Positions 34,510-42,968 of a DNA stretch of 64,000 nucleotides are shown here, one piece after another. A model generated the notes under the pieces. The model did not search any database. It worked only from the letters and a program-made list of their open reading frames with translations, and was not told the origin of the DNA. Source of the stretch: Micromonospora musae. Lineage in GTDB: Bacteria > Actinomycetota > Actinomycetes > Mycobacteriales > Micromonosporaceae. Positions within the stretch are counted from its first letter, which is position 1. Each line of letters begins with the position of its first letter. Both the position numbers and the translations under genes were made by a program. The DNA lies in NCBI RefSeq assembly GCF_003626635.1, contig NZ_RAZT01000007.1:62001-126000 (forward strand), read 5' to 3'.

Positions 34510-35217
34510 GTGAGCACCCCACACGGCCGGCGCGCCAGCCTGGACAAGCAGCCGCACGAGGTCGCCGCGATGTTCGACGGCGTGGCGGCGCGCTACGACC
34601 TGACGAACACGGTCCTCTCCTTCGGGCAGGACCGGCCCTGGCGGCGGGCCACCCGGGCCGCGCTCGGGCTGCGCCCCGGCGAGCGGGTGCTCGACGTGGG
34701 CGCCGGCACGGGGGTCTCCACCGAGGAGCTGGCCCAGTCCGGGGCGTACGCGGTCGGTGCTGATCTCTCGCTCGGCATGCTCTACGCCGGCAAGCGCAGC
34801 CGGCCCAGCGTGCCGCTGCTGGCCGGGGACGCGCTGCGGCTGCCGTTCGCCGACGGGAGCTTCGACGCGGTGACCATCTCCTTCGCGCTGCGCAACGTCA
34901 CCGACCCTGATGCCGCGCTGCGTGAGCTGGCCCGGGTCACCCGGCCGGGCGGTCGGCTGGTGGTCTGTGAGTTCAGCACCCCGGTCAACCCGGCGTTCCG
35001 CACCGTCTACCTCTCCTACCTGATGCGCTCGCTGCCGGCGGTGGCGCGCACGGTCTCCAGCAACCCCGACGCGTACGTCTACCTGGCCGAGTCGATCCGG
35101 GCCTGGCCGGATCAGGCGGCGCTCGCCGCGAAGGTCGGTGCGGCGGGTTGGCAGAAGGTGGCCTGGCGCAATCTGACCGGCGGCATCGTCGCCCTGCACC
35201 GGGCGGTCCGCGAGTAA
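34510..35217 (+). CDS. menG: Demethylmenaquinone methyltransferase
   Basis: MenG (UbiE family) adds the C2 methyl group to demethylmenaquinone using SAM, the last ring step. The 235-residue protein begins with the actinobacterial family pattern [23 protein letters not shown]-like residues. It carries the SAM loop [28 protein letters not shown] and the C-terminal [11 protein letters not shown] 34510 is the expected start by homology, although its GGAGG lies unusually close. It completes the menaquinone theme of the window. Confidence 0.92.
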   Translation: MSTPHGRRASLDKQPHEVAAMFDGVAARYDLTNTVLSFGQDRPWRRATRAALGLRPGERVLDVGAGTGVSTEELAQSGAYAVGADLSLGMLYAGKRSRPSVPLLAGDALRLPFADGSFDAVTISFALRNVTDPDAALRELARVTRPGGRLVVCEFSTPVNPAFRTVYLSYLMRSLPAVARTVSSNPDAYVYLAESIRAWPDQAALAAKVGAAGWQKVAWRNLTGGIVALHRAVRE

Positions 35218-35293
35218 CTCGCCGCGTCGCACGCCTCGGCAGATTTTCGTGAACATCCGTTTTTAGTCCACTTTGCGCCGTAAGCTCGCCCCC

Positions 35294-35518
35294 ATGACGG
35301 GACCAGAGCCGGCGGACCGGGTGCAGGCCACCGACGACGACGCGGCCGAACTCATCGCGCAGCTGCGGGAGTTGGCCGGCGCCGATCCGGCGGACGTCCG
35401 TCAGGTGGTGGCCGAGGTCCTCGCCGCGCTCGACCGCGCCGCGGGCGGCGCGCTGCGCGACCACCTCCCCGAAACGATCCGTGTCGACGCGGGCCTCGAC
35501 GCCCCCAGCCGCGCCTAG
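35294..35518 (+). CDS. Small acidic hypothetical protein
   Basis: The 74-residue protein is Ala/Asp-rich and probably helical (AAELIAQLRELAGADPADVRQVVAEVLAALDRA). There is no RBS, but a TAAGCT -10 box (35281-35286) ends seven bases before the ATG, as in leaderless actinobacterial genes, and the upstream 40 bases are AT-rich. It lies between menG and the menJ-nuo unit. Function not recognised. Confidence 0.6.
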   Translation: MTGPEPADRVQATDDDAAELIAQLRELAGADPADVRQVVAEVLAALDRAAGGALRDHLPETIRVDAGLDAPSRA

Positions 35519-35686
35519 GTCCGGTGGCCGGATCGCCGCCGGGTGCGCGCCCCGGTTCGACGGGATTCACGTCGAGCCGCCCTGACACCGAGCGCGCTCG
35601 ATGCGCTCCCAGGTGTCACATCCGCAACTTAGGCACCCCTGGTCAAGCGCGGATGAGACGTCGGTCATAGACTCCCAGCGGTTGGC

Positions 35687-35704
35687 TTGTGAAGCATTTC
35701 ACGA
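35687..35704 (+). promoter_or_regulatory. Rex-type operator upstream of the menJ-like gene and nuo operon
   Basis: TTGTGAAGCATTTCACGA matches the Rex half-site pattern TTGTGAA-N4-TTCACAA except for one base. Rex is the NADH/NAD-sensing repressor that controls nuo in Streptomyces. The site lies 21 bases before the reductase start, just downstream of a possible TAGACT -10 (35668-35673), a good position for repression. Confidence 0.75.
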
Positions 35705-35724
35705 GCAGGCGGGAGGAGGCGCGG

Positions 35725-37002
35725 ATGTCCGCGGTGGAGCATGACGCCGACGTGATCGTCGTGGGCGCCGGTCCCGGTGGCTCGGCCACGGCGTACCACC
35801 TGGCCCAGCACGGGGTGCGGGTGTTGCTGCTGGAGAAGACCGAGTTTCCCCGGGAGAAGGTCTGCGGCGACGGGTTGACCCCGCGCGCTGTGCGCCAGCT
35901 GCTCAGGATGGGCGTCGACACGTCGCCTGAGGCGGGTTGGCTGCACAACCGGGGCCTGCGGGTGATCGGCGGCGGCATCCGGCTGGAGCTGGACTGGCCC
36001 GATCTCGCGAGCTTCCCCAACTACGGCCTGGTCCGCACCCGGATGGACTTCGACCAGCTGCTCGCCGAGCGGGCCATCGCCGCCGGCGCCACGCTGCGCA
36101 CGGGCACCAACGTCATCGGCCCGGTGCTCGACGCCGACGACCGCGTGATCGGCGTGCAGGCCGAGGTGGGCCCGGAGAAGGCCCCCGCCACCTTCCACGC
36201 CCCGCTCGTGGTCGCGGCCGACGGCGTCTCCGGCCGCTTCCCGCTCGCGCTCGGGCTGGCCAAGCGCGAGGACCGGCCGATCGGGGTGGCCGTGCGGCGC
36301 TACTACCGCTCGCCGGCCAAGCACGACGACGACTACCTGGAGTCCTGGCTCGAACTGCGGAGCAAGGAGAGCGGGGAGAACCTGCTGCCCGGCTACGGCT
36401 GGATCTTCGGCCTCGGCGACGGCCGGGTGAACGTGGGCCTCGGCGTGCTCAACTCGTCCTCCGCGTTCGGGAAGACCAACTACCGTCGCCTGCTCACCGA
36501 CTGGCTGGCGAACACCCCGGAGGACTGGGGGATGACCGACGAGGCCAATGCGGACGGTCCGATCCTCGGCGCCGCGCTGCCGATGGGCTTCAACCGCGTG
36601 CCGCACTACACCCGTGGGGTGCTGCTGGTCGGTGACTCCGGCGGCATGGTCAACCCGTTCAACGGCGAGGGCATCGCGTACGCCATGGAGTCCGGCGAAC
36701 TCGCCGCGGAGGTCGTCGTGCAGGCGCTGGCCCGGCCGGCCGGCGTCGAACGCGAGCGGGCGTTGCAGGCGTACCCGGCCGAGCTGAAGGCGCGCTTCGG
36801 CGGCTACTACCGGCTCGGTGGCGTCTTCGTGAAGCTCATCGGTCGCCCCGAGATCATGCGGCTGGCGACGAAGCACGGCATGCCGCATCCGACGCTGATG
36901 CGCTTCGTACTCAAGCTGCTGGCCAACCTGACCGACCCGCGCGGCGGGGACGCGATGGACCGGGTCATCAATGCGATGACGAAGGTGGCCCCAGCGGTGT
37001 GA
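35725..37002 (+). CDS. FAD-dependent geranylgeranyl/menaquinone reductase family protein
   Basis: The 425-residue flavoprotein belongs to the geranylgeranyl reductase family. MenJ of mycobacteria, in this family, saturates one isoprene unit of menaquinone; that is the likely role here given the neighbouring menG and nuo genes. The N-terminal dinucleotide motif is VVGAGPGGSATAYH, followed by KVCGDGLTPRAV and the second FAD motif LLVGDSGGMVNPFNGEGI. Start 35725 follows GGGAGGAGG; the longer GTG start at 35689 overlaps the Rex-like site. The gene leads into nuoA after a 133-bp gap that may contain a further promoter. Confidence 0.88.
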   Translation: MSAVEHDADVIVVGAGPGGSATAYHLAQHGVRVLLLEKTEFPREKVCGDGLTPRAVRQLLRMGVDTSPEAGWLHNRGLRVIGGGIRLELDWPDLASFPNYGLVRTRMDFDQLLAERAIAAGATLRTGTNVIGPVLDADDRVIGVQAEVGPEKAPATFHAPLVVAADGVSGRFPLALGLAKREDRPIGVAVRRYYRSPAKHDDDYLESWLELRSKESGENLLPGYGWIFGLGDGRVNVGLGVLNSSSAFGKTNYRRLLTDWLANTPEDWGMTDEANADGPILGAALPMGFNRVPHYTRGVLLVGDSGGMVNPFNGEGIAYAMESGELAAEVVVQALARPAGVERERALQAYPAELKARFGGYYRLGGVFVKLIGRPEIMRLATKHGMPHPTLMRFVLKLLANLTDPRGGDAMDRVINAMTKVAPAV

Positions 37003-37135
37003 CATCGACGGCCGGTGACCTGCGAAGGGACCGGACGGGATGGACGGACCCGCCCCCCGGCGGCGAAGGCTTCGGGGGACGTGAATAGTGTGATTCTCGT
37101 CAACGAGGGCAGGGAAGGACGAGCAGGAGAAGAAG

Positions 37136-37501
37136 ATGTCGCTCTCGCCTTACGCACCCATCATCGGGCTGTTCGCCCTCGCCGCGGCGTTCGCGCTGTT
37201 CTCCGTGGCCGCCGCCCGCTTCGCCGGCCCCCGGCGTTACAACAAGGCCAAACTCGAGGCGTACGAGTGCGGCATCGAGCCCAGTCCGCAGCCGGTGGGC
37301 GGCGGGCGTTTCCCGATCAAGTTCTACCTGACGGCGATGCTCTTCATCGTCTTCGACATCGAGATCATCTTCCTCTACCCCTGGGCGGTCTCGTTCGACG
37401 CCCTGCCGATCTTCGGCTTCGTGGAGATGGTCCTGTTCATCGTCGCGGTCTTCGTCGCGTACGCCTACGTGTGGCGGCGCGGCGGCCTGGACTGGGACTG
37501 A
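37136..37501 (+). CDS. nuoA: NADH-quinone oxidoreductase subunit A
   Basis: The 121-residue membrane subunit links the peripheral and membrane arms of complex I. It has three helices and the conserved [11 protein letters not shown] loop with the quinone-site cysteine, plus [21 protein letters not shown] precedes the ATG. It is the first of fourteen nuo genes, all present in standard order. Confidence 0.96.
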   Translation: MSLSPYAPIIGLFALAAAFALFSVAAARFAGPRRYNKAKLEAYECGIEPSPQPVGGGRFPIKFYLTAMLFIVFDIEIIFLYPWAVSFDALPIFGFVEMVLFIVAVFVAYAYVWRRGGLDWD

Positions 37502-37515
37502 GGAAGGAACGTCAG

Positions 37516-38196
37516 ATGGGCATCGAGGAGAAGCTCCCCGCCGGCATCCTGCTGACCTCGGTGGAGAAGCTCGTCAACTGGTCCCGCAAGTCGTCCGTCT
37601 GGGGCGCCACGTTCGGCCTCGCCTGCTGCGCCATCGAGATGATGGCGGCCGGCGGCCCGCACTACGACATGGGCCGCTGGGGCATGGAGGTCTTCCGCGC
37701 CTCGCCCCGCCAGGCGGACCTGATGATCGTGGCCGGTCGGGTCAGTCAGAAGATGGCCCCGGTGCTGCGCCAGATCTACGACCAGATGGCGGAGCCGCGC
37801 TGGGTGCTCTCCATGGGCGTCTGCGCCAGCAGCGGCGGCATGTTCAACAACTACGCGATCGTGCAGGGCGTCGACCACGTGGTGCCGGTGGACATGTACC
37901 TTCCCGGCTGCCCGCCTCGGCCGGAGATGCTCATCGACGCGATCCTCAAGCTCCGCGAGAAGATCATGCACGAGCCGCTGGGTCCGAACGGCCGCCGGAT
38001 GCTCGAGGCGCGCAAGGAGCGCGGCGACGTCCCGGTCGTCCCCTACGGCTCGATGCCGTCGTCGTACCGCAGCGACAAGACCCGCCGTGCCGAGTGGACG
38101 AAGGCCGTCCGTGAGGGCCGCGAGGAGCAGCTGCGGATCGAGAACTGGATGCAGACCCAGAACCATCTTCAGCAGTACGGGGGCATGAAGAAGTGA
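37516..38196 (+). CDS. nuoB: NADH-quinone oxidoreductase subunit B
   Basis: The 226-residue subunit holds the terminal [4Fe-4S] cluster N2 next to the quinone site. The tandem cysteines lie in [11 protein letters not shown], with further ligands in [12 protein letters not shown] and LPGCPPRPE. The C-terminal ~60 residues form a charged actinobacterial extension. GGAAGG precedes the ATG. Confidence 0.96.
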   Translation: MGIEEKLPAGILLTSVEKLVNWSRKSSVWGATFGLACCAIEMMAAGGPHYDMGRWGMEVFRASPRQADLMIVAGRVSQKMAPVLRQIYDQMAEPRWVLSMGVCASSGGMFNNYAIVQGVDHVVPVDMYLPGCPPRPEMLIDAILKLREKIMHEPLGPNGRRMLEARKERGDVPVVPYGSMPSSYRSDKTRRAEWTKAVREGREEQLRIENWMQTQNHLQQYGGMKK

Positions 38197-38930
38197 CCTC
38201 ACCTCACGACAAGCCGAACGGCGGCGGTGTGCCCGTGCCGGTGACCCCCGCCGGGGCCACCAGCGGCGCCCCCGCCGAGCACCCGCCGTCCAGCCCGGCC
38301 GGGCGCGGCATGTTCGGCAACCAGGGCTCCGGCGACGTCTCCGGCTTCGGCGGCCTGGTCCGCCCGCGCCAGCCGATCACGGGCGCGTCGCGGCCGTTCG
38401 GGAGCTACTTCGACGAGGTCCACGACGCGCTGGAGGAGGCGTACCCGGGCTTCGCCGACGCGATCGAGAAGGTCGTGGTCGACCGGGGCGAGCTGACCCT
38501 GCACGTCCGCCCCGAGCGGATCGCCGAGGTCTGCCAGGTGATGCGCGACGACCTGGCGCTCCGCTTCGAGCTCTGCTCCTCGGTGTCGGGCGTGGACTAC
38601 CTCGGCGCGGACGAGCGCCGGCTGCACGTGGTCTACCAGCTCACCTCGATGACGTACCGCCGCCGGGTCCGGCTGGAGGCCGCCGTACCCGCCGAGAACC
38701 CGCACCTGCCCAGCGTCACCGCGACCTACCCGACGGCGGACTGGCAGGAGCGCGAGGCCTACGACATGTTCGGGATCGTCTTCGACGGTCACCCCAACCT
38801 GACCCGGATCCTCATGCCGGACGACTGGGAGGGGCACCCGCAGCGCAAGGACTACCCGCTCGGCGGTGTGCCGGTCGAGTACAAGGGCGCCGAGATTCCA
38901 CCGCCGGACAAGCGGAGGTCGTACCAGTGA
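38193..38930 (+). CDS. nuoC: NADH-quinone oxidoreductase subunit C
   Basis: The 245-residue hydrophilic 30-kDa-type subunit starts with ~65 low-complexity residues and then the conserved domain, including [23 protein letters not shown] and the terminal [10 protein letters not shown] motif. Its GTG overlaps the nuoB stop. The last codons and the ribosome site are duplicated immediately downstream (see the 38885-38989 duplication). Confidence 0.95.
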   Translation: MTSPHDKPNGGGVPVPVTPAGATSGAPAEHPPSSPAGRGMFGNQGSGDVSGFGGLVRPRQPITGASRPFGSYFDEVHDALEEAYPGFADAIEKVVVDRGELTLHVRPERIAEVCQVMRDDLALRFELCSSVSGVDYLGADERRLHVVYQLTSMTYRRRVRLEAAVPAENPHLPSVTATYPTADWQEREAYDMFGIVFDGHPNLTRILMPDDWEGHPQRKDYPLGGVPVEYKGAEIPPPDKRRSYQ

Positions 38931-38989
38931 CGGGCGCCGAGATTCGCAGTACCGCCAGCGGCCCGGACAAGTGGAGGTCGTACCAGTGA
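38885..38989 (+). repeat. Tandem duplication of the nuoC end with a 20-codon bridging mini-ORF
   Basis: Copy 1 (38885-38930) is the last part of nuoC. Copy 2 (38932-38989) repeats GGGCGCCGAGATTC at its start and GGAGGTCGTACCAGTGA at its end with a 12-base insertion inside. The result is a frame from GTG 38927 (overlapping the nuoC stop) to TGA 38987-38989 (overlapping the nuoD GTG), encoding a second copy of the NuoC C-terminal peptide ending RSYQ. Confidence 0.6.
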
Positions 38990-40314
38990 CCACTTCCAAC
39001 TACGCGACCGAGCGGGAGACCACCGAGGGCAAGGTCTTCACCGTCACCGGTGGAGACTGGGACTCGGTAGTCTCCGGCACCGACCCGATCAACGACGAGC
39101 GGATCGTCGTCAACATGGGTCCGCAGCACCCGTCCACGCACGGCGTGCTGCGGCTGGTCCTGGAGCTGGAGGGCGAGACGGTCCGGGAGGCCCGTTCCGT
39201 CATCGGCTACCTGCACACCGGGATCGAGAAGAACCTCGAGTACCGCACGTGGGTCCAGGGCAGCACCTTCGTGACCCGGATGGACTACCTCGCGCCGCTG
39301 TTCAACGAGACGGCGTACTCGCTCGCGGTGGAGAAGCTGCTCGGCATCACCGACGACATCACCGAGCGGGCCAACACCATCCGCGTGCTCATGATGGAGC
39401 TCAACCGGATCTCCTCGCACCTGGTCTGGCTGGCCACCACGGGCATGGAGCTCGGCGCCATCTCGATCATGCTGTACGGCTTCCGCGAGCGGGAGTACAT
39501 CCTCGAGATCTTCGAGCTCATCACCGGCCTGCGGATGAACCACGCGTACGTCCGCCCCGGCGGCGTGGCGCAGGACGTGCCGGACGACGCGATCATCAAG
39601 ATCCGCGAGCTTCTCGCACTGCTGCCCAAGCGGCTCAAGGAGTACGAGGACCTCCTCTCCGGCCAGCCGATCTGGACCGAGCGTACGAAGAACGTGGCGG
39701 TGCTCGACGTGACCGCCTGCCTGGCGCTCGGCGTGACCGGCCCGGTGCTGCGCTCCGCCGGTCTCGCCTGGGACCTGCGCAAGACCATGCCGTACTGCGG
39801 CTACGAGACGTACGAGTTCGACGTCCCGACGCACACCGGCGGCGACGTGTGGGGCCGCTACCAGGTGCGCCTCGCCGAGATCCGCGAGTCGATGAAGATC
39901 GTCGAGCAGGCGGTGGACCGGCTGGCCAAGCCGGGACCGGTGATGGTCGCCGACCGGAAGATCGCCTGGCCGGCCCAGCTGGCCATCGGCGTCGACGGGA
40001 TGGGCAACTCGCTCGAGCACGTCGCGAAGATCATGGGTCAGTCGATGGAGTCGCTGATCCACCACTTCAAGCTGGTCACCGAGGGCTTCCGCGTCCCGCC
40101 CGGCCAGGTGTACGTGGGCATCGAGTCACCCCGCGGCGAGCTGGGCGTGCACGCGGTCTCCGACGGTGGGACCCGGCCCTACCGGGTGCACTACCGGGAG
40201 CCGAGCTTCGTCAACCTCCAGGCGCTCCCGGCGATGGCCGAGGGCGGCCTGATCGCCGACGTGATCGCCGGTGGCGCCTCGCTGGACCCGGTAATGGGAG
40301 GTTGTGACCGGTGA
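38986..40314 (+). CDS. nuoD: NADH-quinone oxidoreductase subunit D
   Basis: The 442-residue 49-kDa-type subunit forms the quinone cavity with NuoB. Conserved strings: [14 protein letters not shown] with the quinone-binding His, [10 protein letters not shown], and GESPRGE-like [11 protein letters not shown]. It starts at a GTG inside the duplicated junction sequence, with GGAGG eight bases before. Confidence 0.96.
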   Translation: MTTSNYATERETTEGKVFTVTGGDWDSVVSGTDPINDERIVVNMGPQHPSTHGVLRLVLELEGETVREARSVIGYLHTGIEKNLEYRTWVQGSTFVTRMDYLAPLFNETAYSLAVEKLLGITDDITERANTIRVLMMELNRISSHLVWLATTGMELGAISIMLYGFREREYILEIFELITGLRMNHAYVRPGGVAQDVPDDAIIKIRELLALLPKRLKEYEDLLSGQPIWTERTKNVAVLDVTACLALGVTGPVLRSAGLAWDLRKTMPYCGYETYEFDVPTHTGGDVWGRYQVRLAEIRESMKIVEQAVDRLAKPGPVMVADRKIAWPAQLAIGVDGMGNSLEHVAKIMGQSMESLIHHFKLVTEGFRVPPGQVYVGIESPRGELGVHAVSDGGTRPYRVHYREPSFVNLQALPAMAEGGLIADVIAGGASLDPVMGGCDR

Positions 40315-40424
40315 GCGCGAGGAGTGAGCTTGCGAGCCCCAGCCGCCCGCGCGAGGAGCGAGCGGAGCGAGCCCCGCAGTCGCGGGCAGAGGATCACGCA
40401 GTCGCGAACGAAGGGCGGCGCTGA
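40311..40424 (+). repeat. GAGCGA spacer repeat with 37-codon bridging mini-ORF, nuoD-nuoE
   Basis: The spacer contains GCGAGGAGCGAGCGGAGCGA, CCCCGCAGTCGCG and CAGTCGCGAACGAAGGG. A frame starts at GTG 40311, overlapping the nuoD stop (GTGA), and stops at TGA 40422-40424, sharing one base with the nuoE ATG (TGATG). The repeat also brings the ribosome site for nuoE. Confidence 0.55.
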
Positions 40425-41590
40425 TGACTGTCTTCACCGAACAGACCCGCGAGCGGGCGAGGGAGATCGTCTCCCGCTATCCGGCTGACCGGTCCCGCTC
40501 GGCGCTGCTGCCGCTGCTGCATCTGGTGCAGGCCGAGGAGGGTTACGTCTCCCCGGCCGGCGTGGAGTTCTGCGCCGAGGTGCTGGGCCTCAACAAGGCC
40601 CAGGTCGGCGCGGTGGCCACCTTCTACACGATGTACAAGCGCAAGCCGACCGGTGACTACCTGGTCAGCGTCTGCACCAACACGATGTGCAACGTGCTCG
40701 GCGGCCAGGACGTCTACGACACCCTCGCCGAGCACCTCGGCGTCGGGCACGACGAGACCACCGCCGACGGGAAGATCACCCTGGAGCACGCCGAGTGCCT
40801 GGCGGCCTGCGACTACGGCCCGGTCATGACGGTCAACTACGACTTCTTCGACAACGTCGACCCGCGGGGCGCGGTCGGTGTGGTGGACGAGCTGCGGGCC
40901 GGCGGCCGGCCGATGCCGACGCGGGGCGCCCGGCTCTGCACGCTCAAGGAGATGGCCGTCCAGCTCGCCGGGTTCGCCGACGAGCGGGAGGGCGCGGTCG
41001 CCGACGGCGGCCCGGGCGAGTCGAGCCTGCGCGGGCTCCGCCTCGCCCAGCAGCACGGCATCTCGGCTCCGGGCTTCGACCCGAACACGCCGATCCGGAG
41101 CAAGGCCGAAGCCGACCGGGTCGCCGCGGAGGCGAAGGCCAAGGCGGAGGCGGCGGAGAAGGCCAAGGCCGACGCGGCCGCGAAGTCGGCCCCCGACGCC
41201 CCGGTCAAGGGCGGCGACGGCGCCTCGGCCCCCACCGGGGTCGAGCCGGCGCAGCCGGAGCGGGCGACCGGCAGCACCACGCCGGACGTGAAAGCGCCGG
41301 ACGACAAGTCGCCGCAGGTGCGTACCGCCGAGACGCGGCAGCCCGACGCGGCCACGGCCGTGCCGGACGCGCCCGGCACCAAGGTGCCCGCCGACTCGGT
41401 GCCGCCGGCACCGCGTGACGCGCAGGAGGCGGAGGTTGCCGGGGTGGCGGCCAACCCGCCGGCCAGTGACGGCAAGCCCGCCGGCGACGACGCCGGGGCG
41501 CAGGAGCGCAATCTCAAGGAAGCGGAGGCCGGGGCCGGCGGGAACGGCGCGGACCCGGCGGTCGCGAGCGAAACGGGGGTCCAGAAGTGA
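40424..41590 (+). CDS. nuoE: NADH-quinone oxidoreductase subunit E with long C-terminal tail
   Basis: The thioredoxin-like core (about residues 1-185) holds the N1a [2Fe-2S] cluster ligands C84, C89, C125 and C129. Residues ~218-388 form a disordered Ala/Lys/Pro/Asp tail, including an Ala-Lys helix (AEAKAKAEAAEKAKADAAAK), roughly doubling the size compared with E. coli NuoE. NuoE accepts electrons at the NADH module with NuoF. The stop overlaps the nuoF GTG. Confidence 0.95.
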   Translation: MTVFTEQTRERAREIVSRYPADRSRSALLPLLHLVQAEEGYVSPAGVEFCAEVLGLNKAQVGAVATFYTMYKRKPTGDYLVSVCTNTMCNVLGGQDVYDTLAEHLGVGHDETTADGKITLEHAECLAACDYGPVMTVNYDFFDNVDPRGAVGVVDELRAGGRPMPTRGARLCTLKEMAVQLAGFADEREGAVADGGPGESSLRGLRLAQQHGISAPGFDPNTPIRSKAEADRVAAEAKAKAEAAEKAKADAAAKSAPDAPVKGGDGASAPTGVEPAQPERATGSTTPDVKAPDDKSPQVRTAETRQPDAATAVPDAPGTKVPADSVPPAPRDAQEAEVAGVAANPPASDGKPAGDDAGAQERNLKEAEAGAGGNGADPAVASETGVQK

Positions 41591-42903
41591 CCACTCCTCG
41601 GCCGGAGACGCTGGCCAAGCTCACCCCGGTCCTGACCAAGCGCTGGCTCTCGCCGGACGCCTGGCGGATCGGCACCTACGAGAAGCTGGACGGCTACGCG
41701 GCGCTGCGCAAGGCGCTCAAGTCCCACCCGGACGACCTGATCCAGTTGGTCAAGGACTCCGGGCTGCGGGGTCGCGGCGGGGCCGGGTTCCCCACGGGTC
41801 TCAAGTGGGGCTTCATCCCGCAGGGGGACGGCAAGCCGCACTACCTCGTGGTCAACGCCGACGAGGGTGAGCCGGGCACCTGCAAGGACCTGCCGTTGAT
41901 GACGCACGATCCGCACTCGCTGGTCGAGGGCGTCATCATCGCCTCGTACGCGATCCGGGCCAACCGCGCGTACATCTACATCCGGGGTGAGGCGGTGCAC
42001 GCCGCCCGGCGACTGCGCAACGCGGTGCGGGAGGCACAGGCCAAGGGCTACCTCGGCCGGAACATCCTCGGCTCCGGATTCGACCTGGAGTTGGTGGTGC
42101 ACTCGGGCGCCGGGGCGTACATCTGCGGTGAGGAGACCGCGTTGCTGGACTCGCTGGAGGGCTTCCGCGGCCAGCCTCGGCTCCGCCCGCCGTTCCCGGC
42201 GACCCACGGCCTGTACGCGAGCCCGACCGTCGTCAACAACGTCGGCACCATCGCGAGCGTGCCCTACATCGTGCTGGGCGGTGCCGCCTGGTGGAAGACG
42301 ATGGGCACGGAGAAGTCCGCCGGCCCGATGATCTACTCGCTCTCCGGCCGGGTCGCCAACCCGGGCCAGTTCGAGTGCTCGTTGGGCGTCACGCTGCGGG
42401 AGCTGCTCGAACTCGCCGGCGGGATGCAGCCCGGCCACAATCTGAGGTTCTGGACCCCGGGCGGGTCCTCGACCCCGCTGCTCACCGCCGAGCACCTGGA
42501 CGTGCCGCTGGACTTCGAGTCGGTGGCGGCGGCGGGCTCGATCCTCGGCACCACGGCCACCCAGATCTTCTCGGACCAGGACTGCCCGGTCTACGCGACG
42601 TACCGGTGGCTGGAGTTCTACCACCACGAGTCGTGCGGCAAGTGCACCCCGTGCCGGGAGGGCAACTACTGGATGGTCCGGGTGTACCGGCGGATCCTCT
42701 CCGGCCAGGGCACCCACGAGGACCTGGACACCCTGCTCGACACCTGCGACAACATCCTCGGCCGGTCGTTCTGCGGCCTGGGTGACGGCGCGACCAGCTC
42801 GGTGACCTCCTCGCTGCAGTACTTCAAGCAGGACTACCTCGACTACATCGAGGGGCGCACCGCGCCGAAGCTGTCCGACAAGCAGCTAGTGGGAGCCCAC
42901 TGA
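41587..42903 (+). CDS. nuoF: NADH-quinone oxidoreductase subunit F
   Basis: The 438-residue NADH-oxidising subunit has the glycine-rich NADH site GRGGAGFPTGLKW, the FMN region (VVNADEGEPGTCKD and GAYICGEETALLDSLEG) and the [4Fe-4S] N3 motif SCGKCTPCREG plus a downstream Cys (SFCGLGDG). Translation is coupled to nuoE by GTGA. Confidence 0.96.
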   Translation: MTTPRPETLAKLTPVLTKRWLSPDAWRIGTYEKLDGYAALRKALKSHPDDLIQLVKDSGLRGRGGAGFPTGLKWGFIPQGDGKPHYLVVNADEGEPGTCKDLPLMTHDPHSLVEGVIIASYAIRANRAYIYIRGEAVHAARRLRNAVREAQAKGYLGRNILGSGFDLELVVHSGAGAYICGEETALLDSLEGFRGQPRLRPPFPATHGLYASPTVVNNVGTIASVPYIVLGGAAWWKTMGTEKSAGPMIYSLSGRVANPGQFECSLGVTLRELLELAGGMQPGHNLRFWTPGGSSTPLLTAEHLDVPLDFESVAAAGSILGTTATQIFSDQDCPVYATYRWLEFYHHESCGKCTPCREGNYWMVRVYRRILSGQGTHEDLDTLLDTCDNILGRSFCGLGDGATSSVTSSLQYFKQDYLDYIEGRTAPKLSDKQLVGAH

Positions 42904-42968
42904 TGCGAGCGCGAGGAGCGAGCGGAGCGAGCCCCGCAGTCGCGAGTGAAAGGCCGGCACATGACTGA
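42903..42968 (+). repeat. GAGCGA spacer repeat with 21-codon bridging mini-ORF, nuoF-nuoG
   Basis: The repeat core GCGAGGAGCGAGCGGAGCGA and CCCCGCAGTCGCGA is nearly identical to the nuoD-nuoE spacer. A frame starts at ATG 42903, sharing one base with the nuoF stop (TGATG), and ends with TGA 42966-42968, eight bases into nuoG (ATG 42961). Confidence 0.55.

Noticed and set aside
37003-37135. Bridging mini-ORF between the menJ-like gene and nuoA
   Set aside because: A GTG does overlap the upstream stop, but the frame ends at a TAG well before nuoA, so this gap does not follow the pattern and may hold a promoter.
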